A stretch of DNA of 64,000 nucleotides from Candidatus Abyssobacteria bacterium SURF_5 (GTDB lineage: Bacteria > Abyssobacteria > SURF-5). Made by a program: the position numbers and the translations under genes. The notes under the pieces are model-generated. The model searched no databases. It worked only from the letters and a program-made list of their open reading frames with translations, and was not told where the DNA came from. Shown here piece after piece: positions 53,730-62,442 of this stretch. The stretch spans positions 1 through 64,000 of the forward strand of contig QZKU01000045.1 in assembly GCA_003598085.1 (NCBI GenBank), in the 5' to 3' direction. Within the stretch, counting starts at the first letter, position 1. Every line of letters begins with the position of its first letter.

Positions 53730-54347
53730 CTAAGAATCGCCCACCTGTTCATGCGTGCCCACTGTCACCTGTGCCGGCCGAAGTACCTTGTCGTGCAGAT
53801 AATACCCTTTACGGATTTCATCCACCACGACTCCTTCGGGGGCATCGGGCGCGTGAACACGAATAAGAGCGTCATGTTTGTTGGGATCAAACGGCGCACC
53901 GACGCTCTCCACAGGCTTCACTCCCAACCTTCCCAAAGTCTCGCGCAATTGAGCCAGAACCAGTTCGATACCCTCGCGAAGCTGGAAATTCGAATCGCCA
54001 TGCTTTCTTGCTGAATCGACGGCGCGTTCCAGGTTATCGACAACGGGAAGAATTTCGCGGAGAACATTCTCCGCCCCATATTTGATCAGGCTGGCCTGCT
54101 CCTTTTGAATCCGCTTGCGATAATTGTCGAAGTCCGCCTGCGTGCGCAATAGACGATCGTAATATTCTTCCTTTTCCTGAGCGATTTTCGCGACTTCCTC
54201 CGGAGTCATCCCCATCGTCTCGACCTTTGCCGGTTCAGAAGACTGCAACTCCTCGGGCGCACCTTCGGCCCCAACTGCCGGCTCTTCTTCTTGTTCTCTC
54301 TCGATATGGGCCCCCTGATCTTCGGGAAAGGTATCCTTATTTTTCAT
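53730..54347 (-). CDS. grpE: Nucleotide exchange factor GrpE
   Basis: 205 residues. An acidic disordered N-terminus (about 1-55, Glu-rich) is followed by a long dimerising helix (YYDRLLRTQADFDNYRKRIQKE, about 68-90) and the C-terminal beta domain with GVKPVESVGAPFDPNKHDAL and YYLHDKVLRPAQVTV. It releases ADP from DnaK. It lies 6 bases after hrcA and 116 bases before dnaK. Confidence 0.95.
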   Translation of the reverse strand: MKNKDTFPEDQGAHIEREQEEEPAVGAEGAPEELQSSEPAKVETMGMTPEEVAKIAQEKEEYYDRLLRTQADFDNYRKRIQKEQASLIKYGAENVLREILPVVDNLERAVDSARKHGDSNFQLREGIELVLAQLRETLGRLGVKPVESVGAPFDPNKHDALIRVHAPDAPEGVVVDEIRKGYYLHDKVLRPAQVTVGTHEQVGDS

Positions 54348-54353
54348 CTATTA

Positions 54354-55415
54354 TCAGCCTCCACTCAAAACCGTCAAAATGTGGCCGAGCTTGTCGGCGA
54401 CAACGGCCACGAGCGAGGACGCCCGCGCATAATGCATTCGGGTCGGCCCGATCACTCCAATTGCGCCCATCGTTCGTCCCCCAATGTGATAGGGCGACGC
54501 AATAACGCTGCAACTCGTGATACCGTCGACCGGATTCTCTCTCCCGATGCGGATATACACTCCAGGTGTCATCTCCCCGCACAAAAACGTCTCGAAAAGC
54601 TCGTTCAATTGCTTCTTTTCGTCCAGCACCTTTAATAATGGCCTCAGGCGCTCGACATCCTGAAATTCCGGCTGCGAAAAAATGTTCTCCATTCCGACCA
54701 GAAATACCTCCCTCGGTGTCTCGTCGAAAAAAAGGCCCGCCATCACTTCAATCGCCAGTTGGCTGAGCAGATAATCCTCGCTCGCGCTACTGAGCTTGTG
54801 GTACGACTCCAGATGCGAGCGCGCGCCTGCAAACGATAAAGAACAAAACTCACGGTTGAGATAAGCCGAAAGCTTCTCGATTTCTTCGTCAGCCAATCTG
54901 GCGGGTCGCGAAAAAACCCTCTTTCGCACCTCGCCGAGATTGGTCACCAAAATCGTCAATATCTTTTCCGAGGTCAAAGAGACAATCTCTACATGCCTTA
55001 TCGTCTCCGTCTCCACCTTCGGGGTCTGGACCACTGCCGTGTACTGCGTGAGGAACGAAAGAAGGCGGCACGCCAATCCCATTAGCTCCTCAAGCCCGAC
55101 AACTCCGGGCCCTAAAGATTCCTCAATGCGCAAAAGCTCGTCAAGTGCCAACTCGTAAATGTCCATCAGGTCATCTACATAAACCCGATAACCCACATCC
55201 GTCGGAACTCGCCCCGCCGAGGTATGCGGCTGGCGGACGTAACCTTGCTCCTCAAGGTCCGCCATCACGTTCCGGATGGACGCCGGACTCAGCTTGAATC
55301 CCATCTTTTTCGCCACCGTGCGCGACCCGACAGCAGAAGCTGTCATAATATGCGTGGTTACAACAGCTTGTAAAACATCCTTCTGCCGATCGTTCAGGGA
55401 CGCATCCTGCTTCAT
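54354..55415 (-). CDS. hrcA: Heat-inducible transcription repressor HrcA
   Basis: 353 residues. An N-terminal winged helix (LNDRQKDVLQAVVTTHIMTASAVGSRTVAKKMGFKLSPASIRNVMADLEEQGYVRQPHTSAGRVPTD, conserved in the family; shown here by its SPASIRNVMADLEEQG core) precedes a GAF-like dimerisation domain and ISCSVIASPYHIGGRTMGAIGVIGPTRM-type C-terminus, key core GAIGVIGPTRM. It represses heat-shock genes by binding CIRCE and needs GroEL to fold. A CIRCE element lies 20 bases upstream of its own start, so the hrcA-grpE-dnaK-dnaJ run is autoregulated. Confidence 0.96.
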   Translation of the reverse strand: MKQDASLNDRQKDVLQAVVTTHIMTASAVGSRTVAKKMGFKLSPASIRNVMADLEEQGYVRQPHTSAGRVPTDVGYRVYVDDLMDIYELALDELLRIEESLGPGVVGLEELMGLACRLLSFLTQYTAVVQTPKVETETIRHVEIVSLTSEKILTILVTNLGEVRKRVFSRPARLADEEIEKLSAYLNREFCSLSFAGARSHLESYHKLSSASEDYLLSQLAIEVMAGLFFDETPREVFLVGMENIFSQPEFQDVERLRPLLKVLDEKKQLNELFETFLCGEMTPGVYIRIGRENPVDGITSCSVIASPYHIGGRTMGAIGVIGPTRMHYARASSLVAVVADKLGHILTVLSGG

Positions 55416-55434
55416 TTCTTTTACGCTCTCATGT

Positions 55435-55461
55435 TTGGCACTCGATTGTAAAGAGTGCTAA
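55435..55461 (-). promoter_or_regulatory. CIRCE operator (HrcA binding site)
   Basis: Plus strand TTGGCACTC (55435-55443), 9 bases, GAGTGCTAA (55453-55461). One mismatch to the consensus inverted repeat TTAGCACTC-N9-GAGTGCTAA. It lies between the hrcA promoter and start codon, just past the expected transcript start. Confidence 0.96.
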
Positions 55462-55471
55462 TCCACAACGA

Positions 55472-55501
55472 AGTTTATCAAAATTCTCCCGCCGTTGTCA
55501 A
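55472..55501 (-). promoter_or_regulatory. Sigma-70 promoter of the hrcA heat-shock operon
   Basis: On the minus strand TTGACA (55501-55496), 18-bp spacer, TAAACT (55477-55472). CIRCE starts 10 bases downstream of the -10, the position expected for repression. Confidence 0.75.
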
Positions 55502-55713
55502 GTTCGCCCTTTACCCTAATCAGCATACAATATTGTTATCCGCTCCGCATAAAAGGTTCCTTCTCGTTGATTACAGCATCGACATAATCTCGTTCTATCA
55601 CTTTATCTCACAAAGATTTACAAATTGAACTGGCGCCAGCTTGAAAAAGGGCACAGATCTTGCTCATCCTTCCGGGACGGCTGGAATTGGAACTTGCGGC
55701 AAAGGAAGATAAC

Positions 55714-56508
55714 ATGCATATTATTTTAGTATTTCAAAAACTTGCGTATTTCTGCTCGACATTCTATGCGGGCAAACCCGCTGATGCGGCAAAGAAAAGA
55801 AGGCGAACCACGCGCGATTTTATCGAAAACACAGCGTCCGACCAAAGAAGACTCTGGATCATGTACATATGCGCCGGCCTCTTTATCGTGGGCACGGCCG
55901 CTTTTTCGATATCCTCCATCCTTGGCACCCGGGAAATGAAGGGATTGGATGCCGATCAACCATCCGTTTCTGCCCCGGCCGAACCGACTCCTGAAGAGAC
56001 AAACCAGAAGAAAAGCGCCCTCTCTGTTCCGAAAACACATATTCAGAAAATGACCAGTGCGTGGACGGGGGCCGAAGCGGAAGCGGCAATAGAACCGGCG
56101 CCCTTCACGACCTCAACCACCAATATGAAGTCAAGGCTGATAACGCGGCCAGAGATAACACCGCTGACTGGCGAGATCGAAGCCTTGCTCATGATGTTTC
56201 AAGGCGCATGTGAAAACGAGGATAAAGAGGCGCTTGTGGCTCTGATCGACGACCAGGATCAGGATTTTCATTCCCGCTATATCCGGACCGCCGAAAGGTT
56301 GTTCCGTCGGTTTAATGGAATAGACGTCTCTTTCTCGGATATCGAGGTTACCCCATTGAACGAAGACGAGATCCTCGTCAATTTGCACGTCCGCGTTGAG
56401 GGCGAATTCTCCATCACCGGCAAGTGGATGGTTCTCAAAAATTCAGACCAGAGCTTTACCCTGCGAAAACCGAATGGGTCGAACTGGAGGCTGTGCTCTA
56501 TAAATTAG
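55714..56508 (+). CDS. Unknown single-pass membrane protein with NTF2-like C-terminal domain
   Basis: 264 residues from ATG 55714, chosen for AAAGGAAG 8 bases upstream; the frame is open to 55660. A basic N-terminus (RRRTTR, about 29-34) precedes one membrane segment (about 48-70), a Pro/Glu/Thr-rich low-complexity linker (about 78-140), and a C-terminal ~110-residue domain with the feel of an NTF2/SnoaL-type fold (LLMMFQGACENEDKEALVALIDDQDQDF, VNLHVRVEGEF). Topology suggests the C-terminal domain is outside the cytoplasm. Family and function unknown. It is transcribed away from hrcA with about 298 bases between. Confidence 0.7.
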   Translation: MHIILVFQKLAYFCSTFYAGKPADAAKKRRRTTRDFIENTASDQRRLWIMYICAGLFIVGTAAFSISSILGTREMKGLDADQPSVSAPAEPTPEETNQKKSALSVPKTHIQKMTSAWTGAEAEAAIEPAPFTTSTTNMKSRLITRPEITPLTGEIEALLMMFQGACENEDKEALVALIDDQDQDFHSRYIRTAERLFRRFNGIDVSFSDIEVTPLNEDEILVNLHVRVEGEFSITGKWMVLKNSDQSFTLRKPNGSNWRLCSIN

Positions 56509-56673
56509 TTCCTGCCACCGACCTGCACCAAGCCTTCCACATCATTTCTTCATTCCACATAAATCTTCTTGGCATTACCGCGCCGTTTGGGGAGCCGCCG
56601 CCGGAAAGCCGTCTTCAATTTTCCCGGTTGTTAAACTTTGAATGATTCGGCTCGAGTCTTAAGGAAGGATGAC

Positions 56674-57489
56674 TTAATTGCAGGCGCCGGCTCTTTCAGA
56701 AGTCTCGTCGGCAACGCGATAATATGAATCTTCAAACAATCTTCTCCCGCCTTCATTGAAGATTCTGAACTTGACGAGCCGCATTTTCTGCAGCCGGAAT
56801 TTCAACGAGGTGATCACGCAGCCAAACCCGTACTTGATGCTGCGTGAAAAGTTGATGCTGGAGGCCTCCGGAAAATATTTGGTCGGACAGGAAATCTCTC
56901 CGATCTTGAATTTCCAGAAGATAACCTGCGCAAGCATCTCATTATCGAAAAGGAAATCGTCCGAATTCTCCAGGAGCGGGAGCGATTCGAGCACCTTCCT
57001 CGAAAAGGCGCGATAGCCGGTATGGTACTCGGAAAGCTTGAAAAAAAGCATTAGATTCTCAAACAGCGTGAGACAGCGATTGAAAATATATTTGTAAGGC
57101 GGCATCCCACCCTTGAGTGCCCCGACCCCGAGAATACGGGAGGCTATTACCACGTCGTATTCTTGCGCGGCTATGAGAGAAGCCATAGCGGTTATTAGCT
57201 TCGGCGAGTACTGGTAATCCGGATGAAGCATCACGACGATGTCGGCTCCCGTCTTGAGCGCCTCGCGGTAGCAGGTCTTCTGGTTACGGCCATAGCCGAA
57301 ATTGCGCTCGTGAATAAATGTCTTTATCCCAAGCTGCCGCGAAAGTTCGATCGTCTCGTCGTGACTGCCGTCATCGACCAGCAGGATCTCATCGACGATC
57401 TGCTTCGGAACCTCGTCGTATGTCTTCTTCAATGTCTTTGCCGCATTGTAGGCGGGCATTACAACAACGATCTTGTGCCCCTCGAGCAT
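56674..57489 (-). CDS. Soluble GT2 glycosyltransferase (DPM1-like)
   Basis: 271 residues. GT-A fold: [22 protein letters not shown] (about 38-45), [13 protein letters not shown] in the place of the catalytic DxD (HPD), and [16 protein letters not shown] (about 153-168) typical of dolichol/polyprenyl-phosphate mannosyltransferase-like enzymes. It has no C-terminal membrane segments, unlike the GT2 at 2425. The donor and lipid or other acceptor are unknown. Three minus-strand genes upstream (TIM barrel, gshA, 176-residue membrane protein) point the same way. Confidence 0.85.
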   Translation of the reverse strand: MLEGHKIVVVMPAYNAAKTLKKTYDEVPKQIVDEILLVDDGSHDETIELSRQLGIKTFIHERNFGYGRNQKTCYREALKTGADIVVMLHPDYQYSPKLITAMASLIAAQEYDVVIASRILGVGALKGGMPPYKYIFNRCLTLFENLMLFFKLSEYHTGYRAFSRKVLESLPLLENSDDFLFDNEMLAQVIFWKFKIGEISCPTKYFPEASSINFSRSIKYGFGCVITSLKFRLQKMRLVKFRIFNEGGRRLFEDSYYRVADETSERAGACN

Positions 57490-57643
57490 GACAAAAATCT
57501 TTCTCTCACCATGCCTTTTTTCAATTTAGTTCATGCTATCAAAAAAAGAGGAAAATAGCAATCCAAACGGGCATGCGGCAAGCCCTTGCGGCGCCGGTAT
57601 TGGCGGCTCCGGCAGGCACTCGTTCGTGTTTCCGCCTTGCTTC

Positions 57644-58474
57644 TCAGCGGAAGGCTGACAGCAGGTCGCCCTTCATCAGGTAGTCCAGACTCGTCCCGAA
57701 TTTGTCGGACGTCATCTCGAGGGTGAGGCGGGGGAAAATGCGTCGCTCCGATAACTTCCTGAAGACTTCGGAAAAACGTATGTGTCCTGCTCCTAAAGCC
57801 AGGTGCTCGTCGTCTTCTCCAAGATTGTCGTTCAAGTGCATCTCGATGATATCGCTTCCCAGGGATTCCAGCCACTGATCGAGTGTAACCGAGCTGTAAA
57901 CGTTGAAATGGCCGATGTCGAAGCAGAATTTGATCGCATTGGAGGCGAGCCCGCCTTTCAATGTGACCATAAATTTCGGGGTGGGAAGGAACATGTTCTC
58001 AAGTTGGATCGTGATCTGCAGCTGCTCGGCAAGATCCACGATAGGGGCCCACGTGCGCACACTGCTTTCGAGCCATTTATCCAGTGCGCTCTCGGGCAGC
58101 AGCGGATTGATTCCCAGATGGAGCACGAGATTCTTTGCACCGAGCGCCTGGCAAATCGCCAGCGTCTTGAAAAAGCAGTGCTGCGTGTAATCCCGGATTA
58201 CTACGTCCAGACTGCCCGGGTTCAGGTCGTGCACCGGACCGTGCACCGAAACATCTATACCGGCCTCGCGCAGTTGGCGCCCGATTACAGTAACCTTATC
58301 CTTCGGCCAGCTGCAGATCCAGTTCGTATCATACAGCATCACTTCCACCCCGAGTCCACGCGCCTGAAGGAACGGTATCCGGCGGAGCACCATTCGCAGA
58401 GGAAGGGCCACGGCGACTTTCAGCATGCTCTCCTTCCAAATATCCGGAAGCTTCTTTTCTTTCCTTTCCCGCAT
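57644..58474 (-). CDS. Xylose isomerase-like TIM-barrel protein
   Basis: 276 residues; ATG 58474 has an excellent AAGGAGGAG. AP endonuclease 2 / sugar phosphate isomerase family: VHGPVHDLNP, LVLHLGIN (about 118-125), IQLENMF with the metal Glu (about 160), FCFDIGHFNVY (about 185-195), IIEMHLNDNLGEDDEHLALGAGHI and a late TLEM. The set of His, Glu and Asp residues is that of the divalent-metal barrel enzymes (isomerases, epimerases, endonuclease IV). Substrate unknown. It lies 28 bases after gshA on the same strand. Confidence 0.8.
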   Translation of the reverse strand: MRERKEKKLPDIWKESMLKVAVALPLRMVLRRIPFLQARGLGVEVMLYDTNWICSWPKDKVTVIGRQLREAGIDVSVHGPVHDLNPGSLDVVIRDYTQHCFFKTLAICQALGAKNLVLHLGINPLLPESALDKWLESSVRTWAPIVDLAEQLQITIQLENMFLPTPKFMVTLKGGLASNAIKFCFDIGHFNVYSSVTLDQWLESLGSDIIEMHLNDNLGEDDEHLALGAGHIRFSEVFRKLSERRIFPRLTLEMTSDKFGTSLDYLMKGDLLSAFR

Positions 58475-58502
58475 ACACCGCTCCTCCTTCAGGAGGAAAG
58501 CC

Positions 58503-59774
58503 CTAGTTTTCTTTGTCCTGCAGCACCTCGGGGCATAACTCCAGGCTCTTCATCTCGTGCCCCATCGCCAGACATGAAATCCGCGCAATCGTGTAATAGA
58601 GGTCAAAAGAACAGTGCCCGCGATAACAAGCCAGTGCCTCGTCGAATTCATCCGCTTCCCTCAGGCACAATTTGGCGAACTTCGTGCCGGGTGAATTCAG
58701 GTTGTCGATCTCCGATTTGCTCTCGCTGTAACGGAAAAACCCCCCCAGCACCTGATCGCCGATCATATGAACCACCGGTTCCCCCGGCTGGCCGATGAAA
58801 TAGTCGGAAGTGGGAATGCCCTCTTGAATAATGACTGAGCGGATATCGGCGCCGCTCTTCCCTCTCGACATCTTCTTGCGCTGGTTTCGGTTCAGGCTGA
58901 GCACCTGTTCCCCGGAAGCCACCGTGATAATACCCATGCCGTAAGTGCCCGCATTATCCTTTATAAAGATCACCGGCTCCCGATCAATTTCATATTCCCG
59001 GTATTTCGCAACCACGGCTTCCCTGACGTGGTCCACCTTCTTCGCCACACGGTCCAATCCTTCACCTGTCTTGAAAAGAATATTGCTCTCGAATTCCGTC
59101 ACCGGCGACAACAGCCATGGATCCACTGAAAGGATATCCGCAAATTCCTGAACCAGCGACATGTAGAATTGGGTGTGCTCCCATTTCGAGCGAATAAACC
59201 AGCCCATCTCCGCAGGAGGACTCACTGGCTGATCCAGATCGACCAGTTCCTGCGGTTTCCCATCCGAAAAATCGTTGTTAATAAGGATGAGCTCCGGGAT
59301 GAATCCCTCCGATACCAGCGCGTTTGCCTCCCTGAATAGCCGGTGAATGTGGATCTTCTGACCCTCAACAGTCTCCAACTCAGTGACGGGAGGGGAAAAT
59401 CGCGGGTCGGCCGTTGCGATAATGGCTTGAAATCCGGATTGCTCCACCAAAAACTTCAGCGAGTGAAGATTCTGTAAATAAAACTTGTTGCGAGTGTGAC
59501 TCTCCGGATAAATCGCCACTCGTTCTATGTCCCCAAAATTCTGCTTGACATATTCCCGAAAAAGAGTTGCCCCCTTTTCGAGGAACGATCTACACAAATT
59601 GTTGAAACCGGCGGGGAAAATATTGGCATCGATAGCGGATATCTTGAAACCGGCATCGCGCAGATCAACGGAACTGTAGATGGGAAAACATACTTTCTCG
59701 GCGTGCCGCTTTATCCAGACCTCCACAGAGGATCTTTTTTCCTTGAGTTTCTGTTCTATTCCTGATACATCCAC
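58503..59774 (-). CDS. gshA: Glutamate-cysteine ligase, ferrooxidans type (GshA, PF08886-like)
   Basis: 423 residues, the family's length. It matches the alternative GCL group described from Acidithiobacillus ferrooxidans rather than the E. coli GshA fold: FPIYSSVDLRDAGFKISAIDANIFPAGFNNL at the N-terminus (core DANIFPAGFNN), YPESHTRNKFY, PELILINNDFS, VIFIKDNAGTYGMGI (ATP-grasp-like) and QEGIPTS. It makes gamma-glutamylcysteine, the first step of glutathione. No gshB is in the window. Assigned from memory of the family's motifs; a profile search would settle it. Confidence 0.8.
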   Translation of the reverse strand: MDVSGIEQKLKEKRSSVEVWIKRHAEKVCFPIYSSVDLRDAGFKISAIDANIFPAGFNNLCRSFLEKGATLFREYVKQNFGDIERVAIYPESHTRNKFYLQNLHSLKFLVEQSGFQAIIATADPRFSPPVTELETVEGQKIHIHRLFREANALVSEGFIPELILINNDFSDGKPQELVDLDQPVSPPAEMGWFIRSKWEHTQFYMSLVQEFADILSVDPWLLSPVTEFESNILFKTGEGLDRVAKKVDHVREAVVAKYREYEIDREPVIFIKDNAGTYGMGIITVASGEQVLSLNRNQRKKMSRGKSGADIRSVIIQEGIPTSDYFIGQPGEPVVHMIGDQVLGGFFRYSESKSEIDNLNSPGTKFAKLCLREADEFDEALACYRGHCSFDLYYTIARISCLAMGHEMKSLELCPEVLQDKEN

Positions 59775-59808
59775 ACATTTTCTCCCTTACCAACCTTTGG
59801 GCAGTCAT

Positions 59809-60339
59809 TCAGAAAGACGACAAGCCGATATTGACAAGTTCCGCATGGAAAAGTTCCGGCTCAAGAGCATCCGGAAAATCTGCAACTCGCGCCGAAAATC
59901 TCCTCGTCGAGAATGGGTCGAGCGGCCTTGCCTCAAAACCATCCAACCGGCTATCGACGATCAACGGAATCTCCATGCAGGCTTCCCTGCCCTCGCGTGT
60001 CTTGAAATGGCATTTCAAGTCCGCTGTCTCAACAGCCGACGGGCCGGAATTTCTGACAACTCCGGTAATCTCCAGCTCCGCAATTCCCGCCGCATTCGTC
60101 AAAAACCTATCGTTTAACCGCTCGATCGTAAGAAATGTCTGACCGCCTCTTTTATCTCCGGCGGCAGCGCTCCATTGCGGGGCTCTCGCCGGGACGGATT
60201 GCCGAACGGCGTGAGCCATTAAAAAAAGAACGACCGCCAACGCGCCCGTGGCGGCGACCACTCCTATCACAAACCCGTTCTGCGTTGTCCTGAGGCCCTC
60301 TTGTTCCTGCCTCTCCTGTCCTGATTCCGTCTCCTGCAT
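59809..60339 (-). CDS. Unknown membrane-anchored protein
   Basis: 176 residues. A charged Gln/Glu-rich cytoplasmic start (about 1-20), one membrane segment (about 22-44), then an extracytoplasmic beta-sandwich-like domain with GIAELEITGVVRNSGPSAVETADLKCHF, the pattern of FxLYD/DUF3426-type domains (a strand, V-x-N-x-G/S turn, next strand). No function can be named. It lies 34 bases before gshA on the same strand, so probably cotranscribed. Confidence 0.65.
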   Translation of the reverse strand: MQETESGQERQEQEGLRTTQNGFVIGVVAATGALAVVLFLMAHAVRQSVPARAPQWSAAAGDKRGGQTFLTIERLNDRFLTNAAGIAELEITGVVRNSGPSAVETADLKCHFKTREGREACMEIPLIVDSRLDGFEARPLDPFSTRRFSARVADFPDALEPELFHAELVNIGLSSF

Positions 60340-60568
60340 ATCGCTGGCCCGGCTGGTTCGTCGTTCCTGGTTCTTCCGACAATCTTAACACAAAGCCCAA
60401 AATACCGTCAATTAAACTTCGCCGCCACGCCCGGCGAGGTGACATGATCCCGCATTAAAGGCCGGCGCTTTATAAAAACCTCAAGTTCGGCTGAATAAGC
60501 GCCTTCCTCCTCCGTCTAATGCGTGAGAGCGGAGAATCCCGGTAAACCAAAAGAGGGAGGAGATTCAA

Positions 60569-60946
60569 ATGAAGAAACTGATTCTGGTTGTGACGCTGGC
60601 GCTCCTCATGATCGGTATGACAACCGCTTCAGCGCCTGCAAAAGACGAATTTGAAAGCGGCTTCAAAACAGAACTCGGAGCGATTGCAGCACGATCCGCT
60701 GTCGGAGTAGGTGTCGGAGTATTCAATGGGATTTTCGGCGGGGGAGTTGCCTATAACGGTGTCTACGCCACGCCGGTTCCCGTCTATCGTCCCTATTACC
60801 AGGAAAGGATAGTCTACGCACCGCCGCCTCCACCTCCGCCCGTCTATTATCGGGTTGAACGACGCCACTATGTACCCTACGGCCCCCCAGGGCCGCCTCC
60901 GCGGCGGGTAGTGCATCATCACGAACACCACCACTACTACCATTGA
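60569..60946 (+). CDS. Secreted Pro/Tyr/His-rich small protein
   Basis: 125 residues, with GGGAGGAG at ideal spacing. Sec signal peptide (about 1-24, cut after SAPA). A short Gly/Val-rich hydrophobic stretch (VGVGVGVFNGIFGGGVAY, about 45-62) is followed by a tail dominated by Pro-Tyr (PVYRPYYQER, PPPPPPPVYYRVE) and His (HHHEHHHYYH at the end). The tail is a likely metal-binding or surface-adhesive polyproline segment. No family recognised; similar low-complexity YXPP proteins occur in many environmental Gram-negatives. Single-gene unit followed by a terminator-like hairpin. Confidence 0.8.
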   Translation: MKKLILVVTLALLMIGMTTASAPAKDEFESGFKTELGAIAARSAVGVGVGVFNGIFGGGVAYNGVYATPVPVYRPYYQERIVYAPPPPPPPVYYRVERRHYVPYGPPGPPPRRVVHHHEHHHYYH

Positions 60947-60973
60947 ACAATCCGGCAGCTTCGTATCCAGGAT

Positions 60974-61008
60974 GCCGGAGCCCTCTTCCCGAGGGCTCCG
61001 GCTGCTTC
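60974..61008 (+). terminator. Probable terminator of the Pro/His-rich protein gene
   Basis: GCCGGAGCCCTC (60974-60985), loop TTCCC, GAGGGCTCCGGC (60991-61002): perfect 12-bp stem. The tail TGCTTCCTT is only weakly T-rich. Confidence 0.7.
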
Positions 61009-61173
61009 CTTGCTCCTCTGCAAGAGAATTTCGACTATGTTTGTCGGAACAGCCTCCACTTGCGATGTCTTTCCCTTAAGATGACCGGAATTTTGATCAT
61101 CTTTCCCCCCTAACCACCTGGTCAGGATGCACCCCCATATTCCTCTATGCTTATCACAATCATTCCGTCGTGG

Positions 61174-61194
61174 GGGCGACTCGGCGAGTCGCCC
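61174..61194. repeat. Palindrome of the GGGGCG dispersed type
   Basis: GGGCGACTC (61174-61182), loop GGC, GAGTCGCCC (61186-61194), preceded by CGTGG and followed by GCCGC. Similar in plan to the CGTAGGGGCGGCC palindromes near asd. Confidence 0.5.
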
Positions 61195-61413
61195 GCCGCA
61201 AACCAACTCCAGCGTGCCCAAAACAAGATCGCTCGCGCAAGGACGCAGAATCTGTTATGATGGAATCTGAGATAAGTTGCAGAATCCCTCGGAATAGCCG
61301 CCGCTTTAGACTGCCAGCAAAAATGATGTGCCCGGAACTAAAAGAGAATAGGGGAGGAAAAGGGTTTGGTTAGTCTGACTGCGTCCTTTCCAGGTCATTG
61401 AGGAGAAGAACGA

Positions 61414-62280
61414 GTGAAAACCCTGCTTATCGGAGCCGACGGACAACTCGGCAGTGACTTGAAGAAAGTCTATCCGCCGGATGAGCTGATTCCGCTTAAC
61501 CGGCCTGATCTCGATATCTGCGATTATGCGGCCGTCGATGACATCCTGGCCGAGCACCAGCCCCATATCGTCATTAACACAGCCGCATACCATCGCGTAG
61601 ATGAATGTGAGCAATATCCCGACCGCGCTCTGCAGGTCAACGCGCTGGCCATCCGCAATCTTTCCCTTGCCTGCAGCAAAGTCGGCGCCGTCCTCGTCCA
61701 TTTCAGCACCGACTATGTCTTCGATGGCGAGTCCGACCGGCCCTACACCGAGCAGGACGCGCCTCGCCCGCTGAGCGCCTATGCCATCTCAAAAGTCGCG
61801 GGCGAATTTTTCATTCGTTCGCTATTCGACAAATATTTCCTTATTCGCGTGTGCGGGCTTTTCGGCATTGCGGGCAGTAGGGGAAAGGGAACGAACTTTA
61901 TTGAAACCATGCTCAAACTGGCGCGTGAGGGCAAGAAGATAAAAGTGGTCGACGACCAAGTGCTGACGCCGACGTATACGCGCGCGCTCGCCCCTCGCAT
62001 CAAGGCCCTCATTGAAACCGGGCGCTTCGGTCTCTATCATATGACGTGCGAAGGACGGTGCTCATGGTATGAATTCGCTCGCGCCGTCTTCGATCTTGCC
62101 GGCGTCAACGCCGACCTCGCGCCCACTGCTTCGGATCAGTACTATACTCCCGCCAGGCGGCCGCGCTTCTCCGTCCTCGAAAATGAGAAACTCAAGCGAT
62201 TGCCTTCCATCCCGCCGATGCCCCATTGGAAAGATGCGCTCGCCGACTACCTCGAAGAGCGAAAGCACACCCGCCGCTGA
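61414..62280 (+). CDS. rmlD: dTDP-4-dehydrorhamnose reductase (RmlD family)
   Basis: 288 residues, GTG start with GAGGAG 7 bases before. Extended SDR: LLIGADGQLGSDL at the N-terminus, VINTAAYHRVDECE, HFSTDYVFDGE, and the catalytic YAISKVAGE (Y-x3-K, about 132-136). It reduces TDP-4-keto-rhamnose to TDP-L-rhamnose for cell-surface glycans. The other rml genes are not in view; rmlA and rmlB products would also feed WecE at 4162. A closely related NAD-dependent epimerase role cannot be excluded. Confidence 0.87.
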   Translation: MKTLLIGADGQLGSDLKKVYPPDELIPLNRPDLDICDYAAVDDILAEHQPHIVINTAAYHRVDECEQYPDRALQVNALAIRNLSLACSKVGAVLVHFSTDYVFDGESDRPYTEQDAPRPLSAYAISKVAGEFFIRSLFDKYFLIRVCGLFGIAGSRGKGTNFIETMLKLAREGKKIKVVDDQVLTPTYTRALAPRIKALIETGRFGLYHMTCEGRCSWYEFARAVFDLAGVNADLAPTASDQYYTPARRPRFSVLENEKLKRLPSIPPMPHWKDALADYLEERKHTRR

Positions 62281-62442
62281 TCGCGTTGAAACAGCCGTTG
62301 GCGGCAATAACCGAATGGTTTGTCACCCGCGAAACCTGCCCTCCGCTTTTCGACGGAGCGGGAATTCATCTTCAGACTTTTGCTGCCCGTAACCCTTGCC
62401 TGTCCGGGTTCGAATATGTAAAGGACTATCAGGCGCCGCTTT

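Larger units (their letters stand above)
60947..61413. other. Intergenic region with hairpins
   Basis: 467 bases between the small secreted protein and rmlD, holding the terminator-like hairpin (60974-61002) and the palindrome (61174-61194). No gene seen. Confidence 0.4.
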
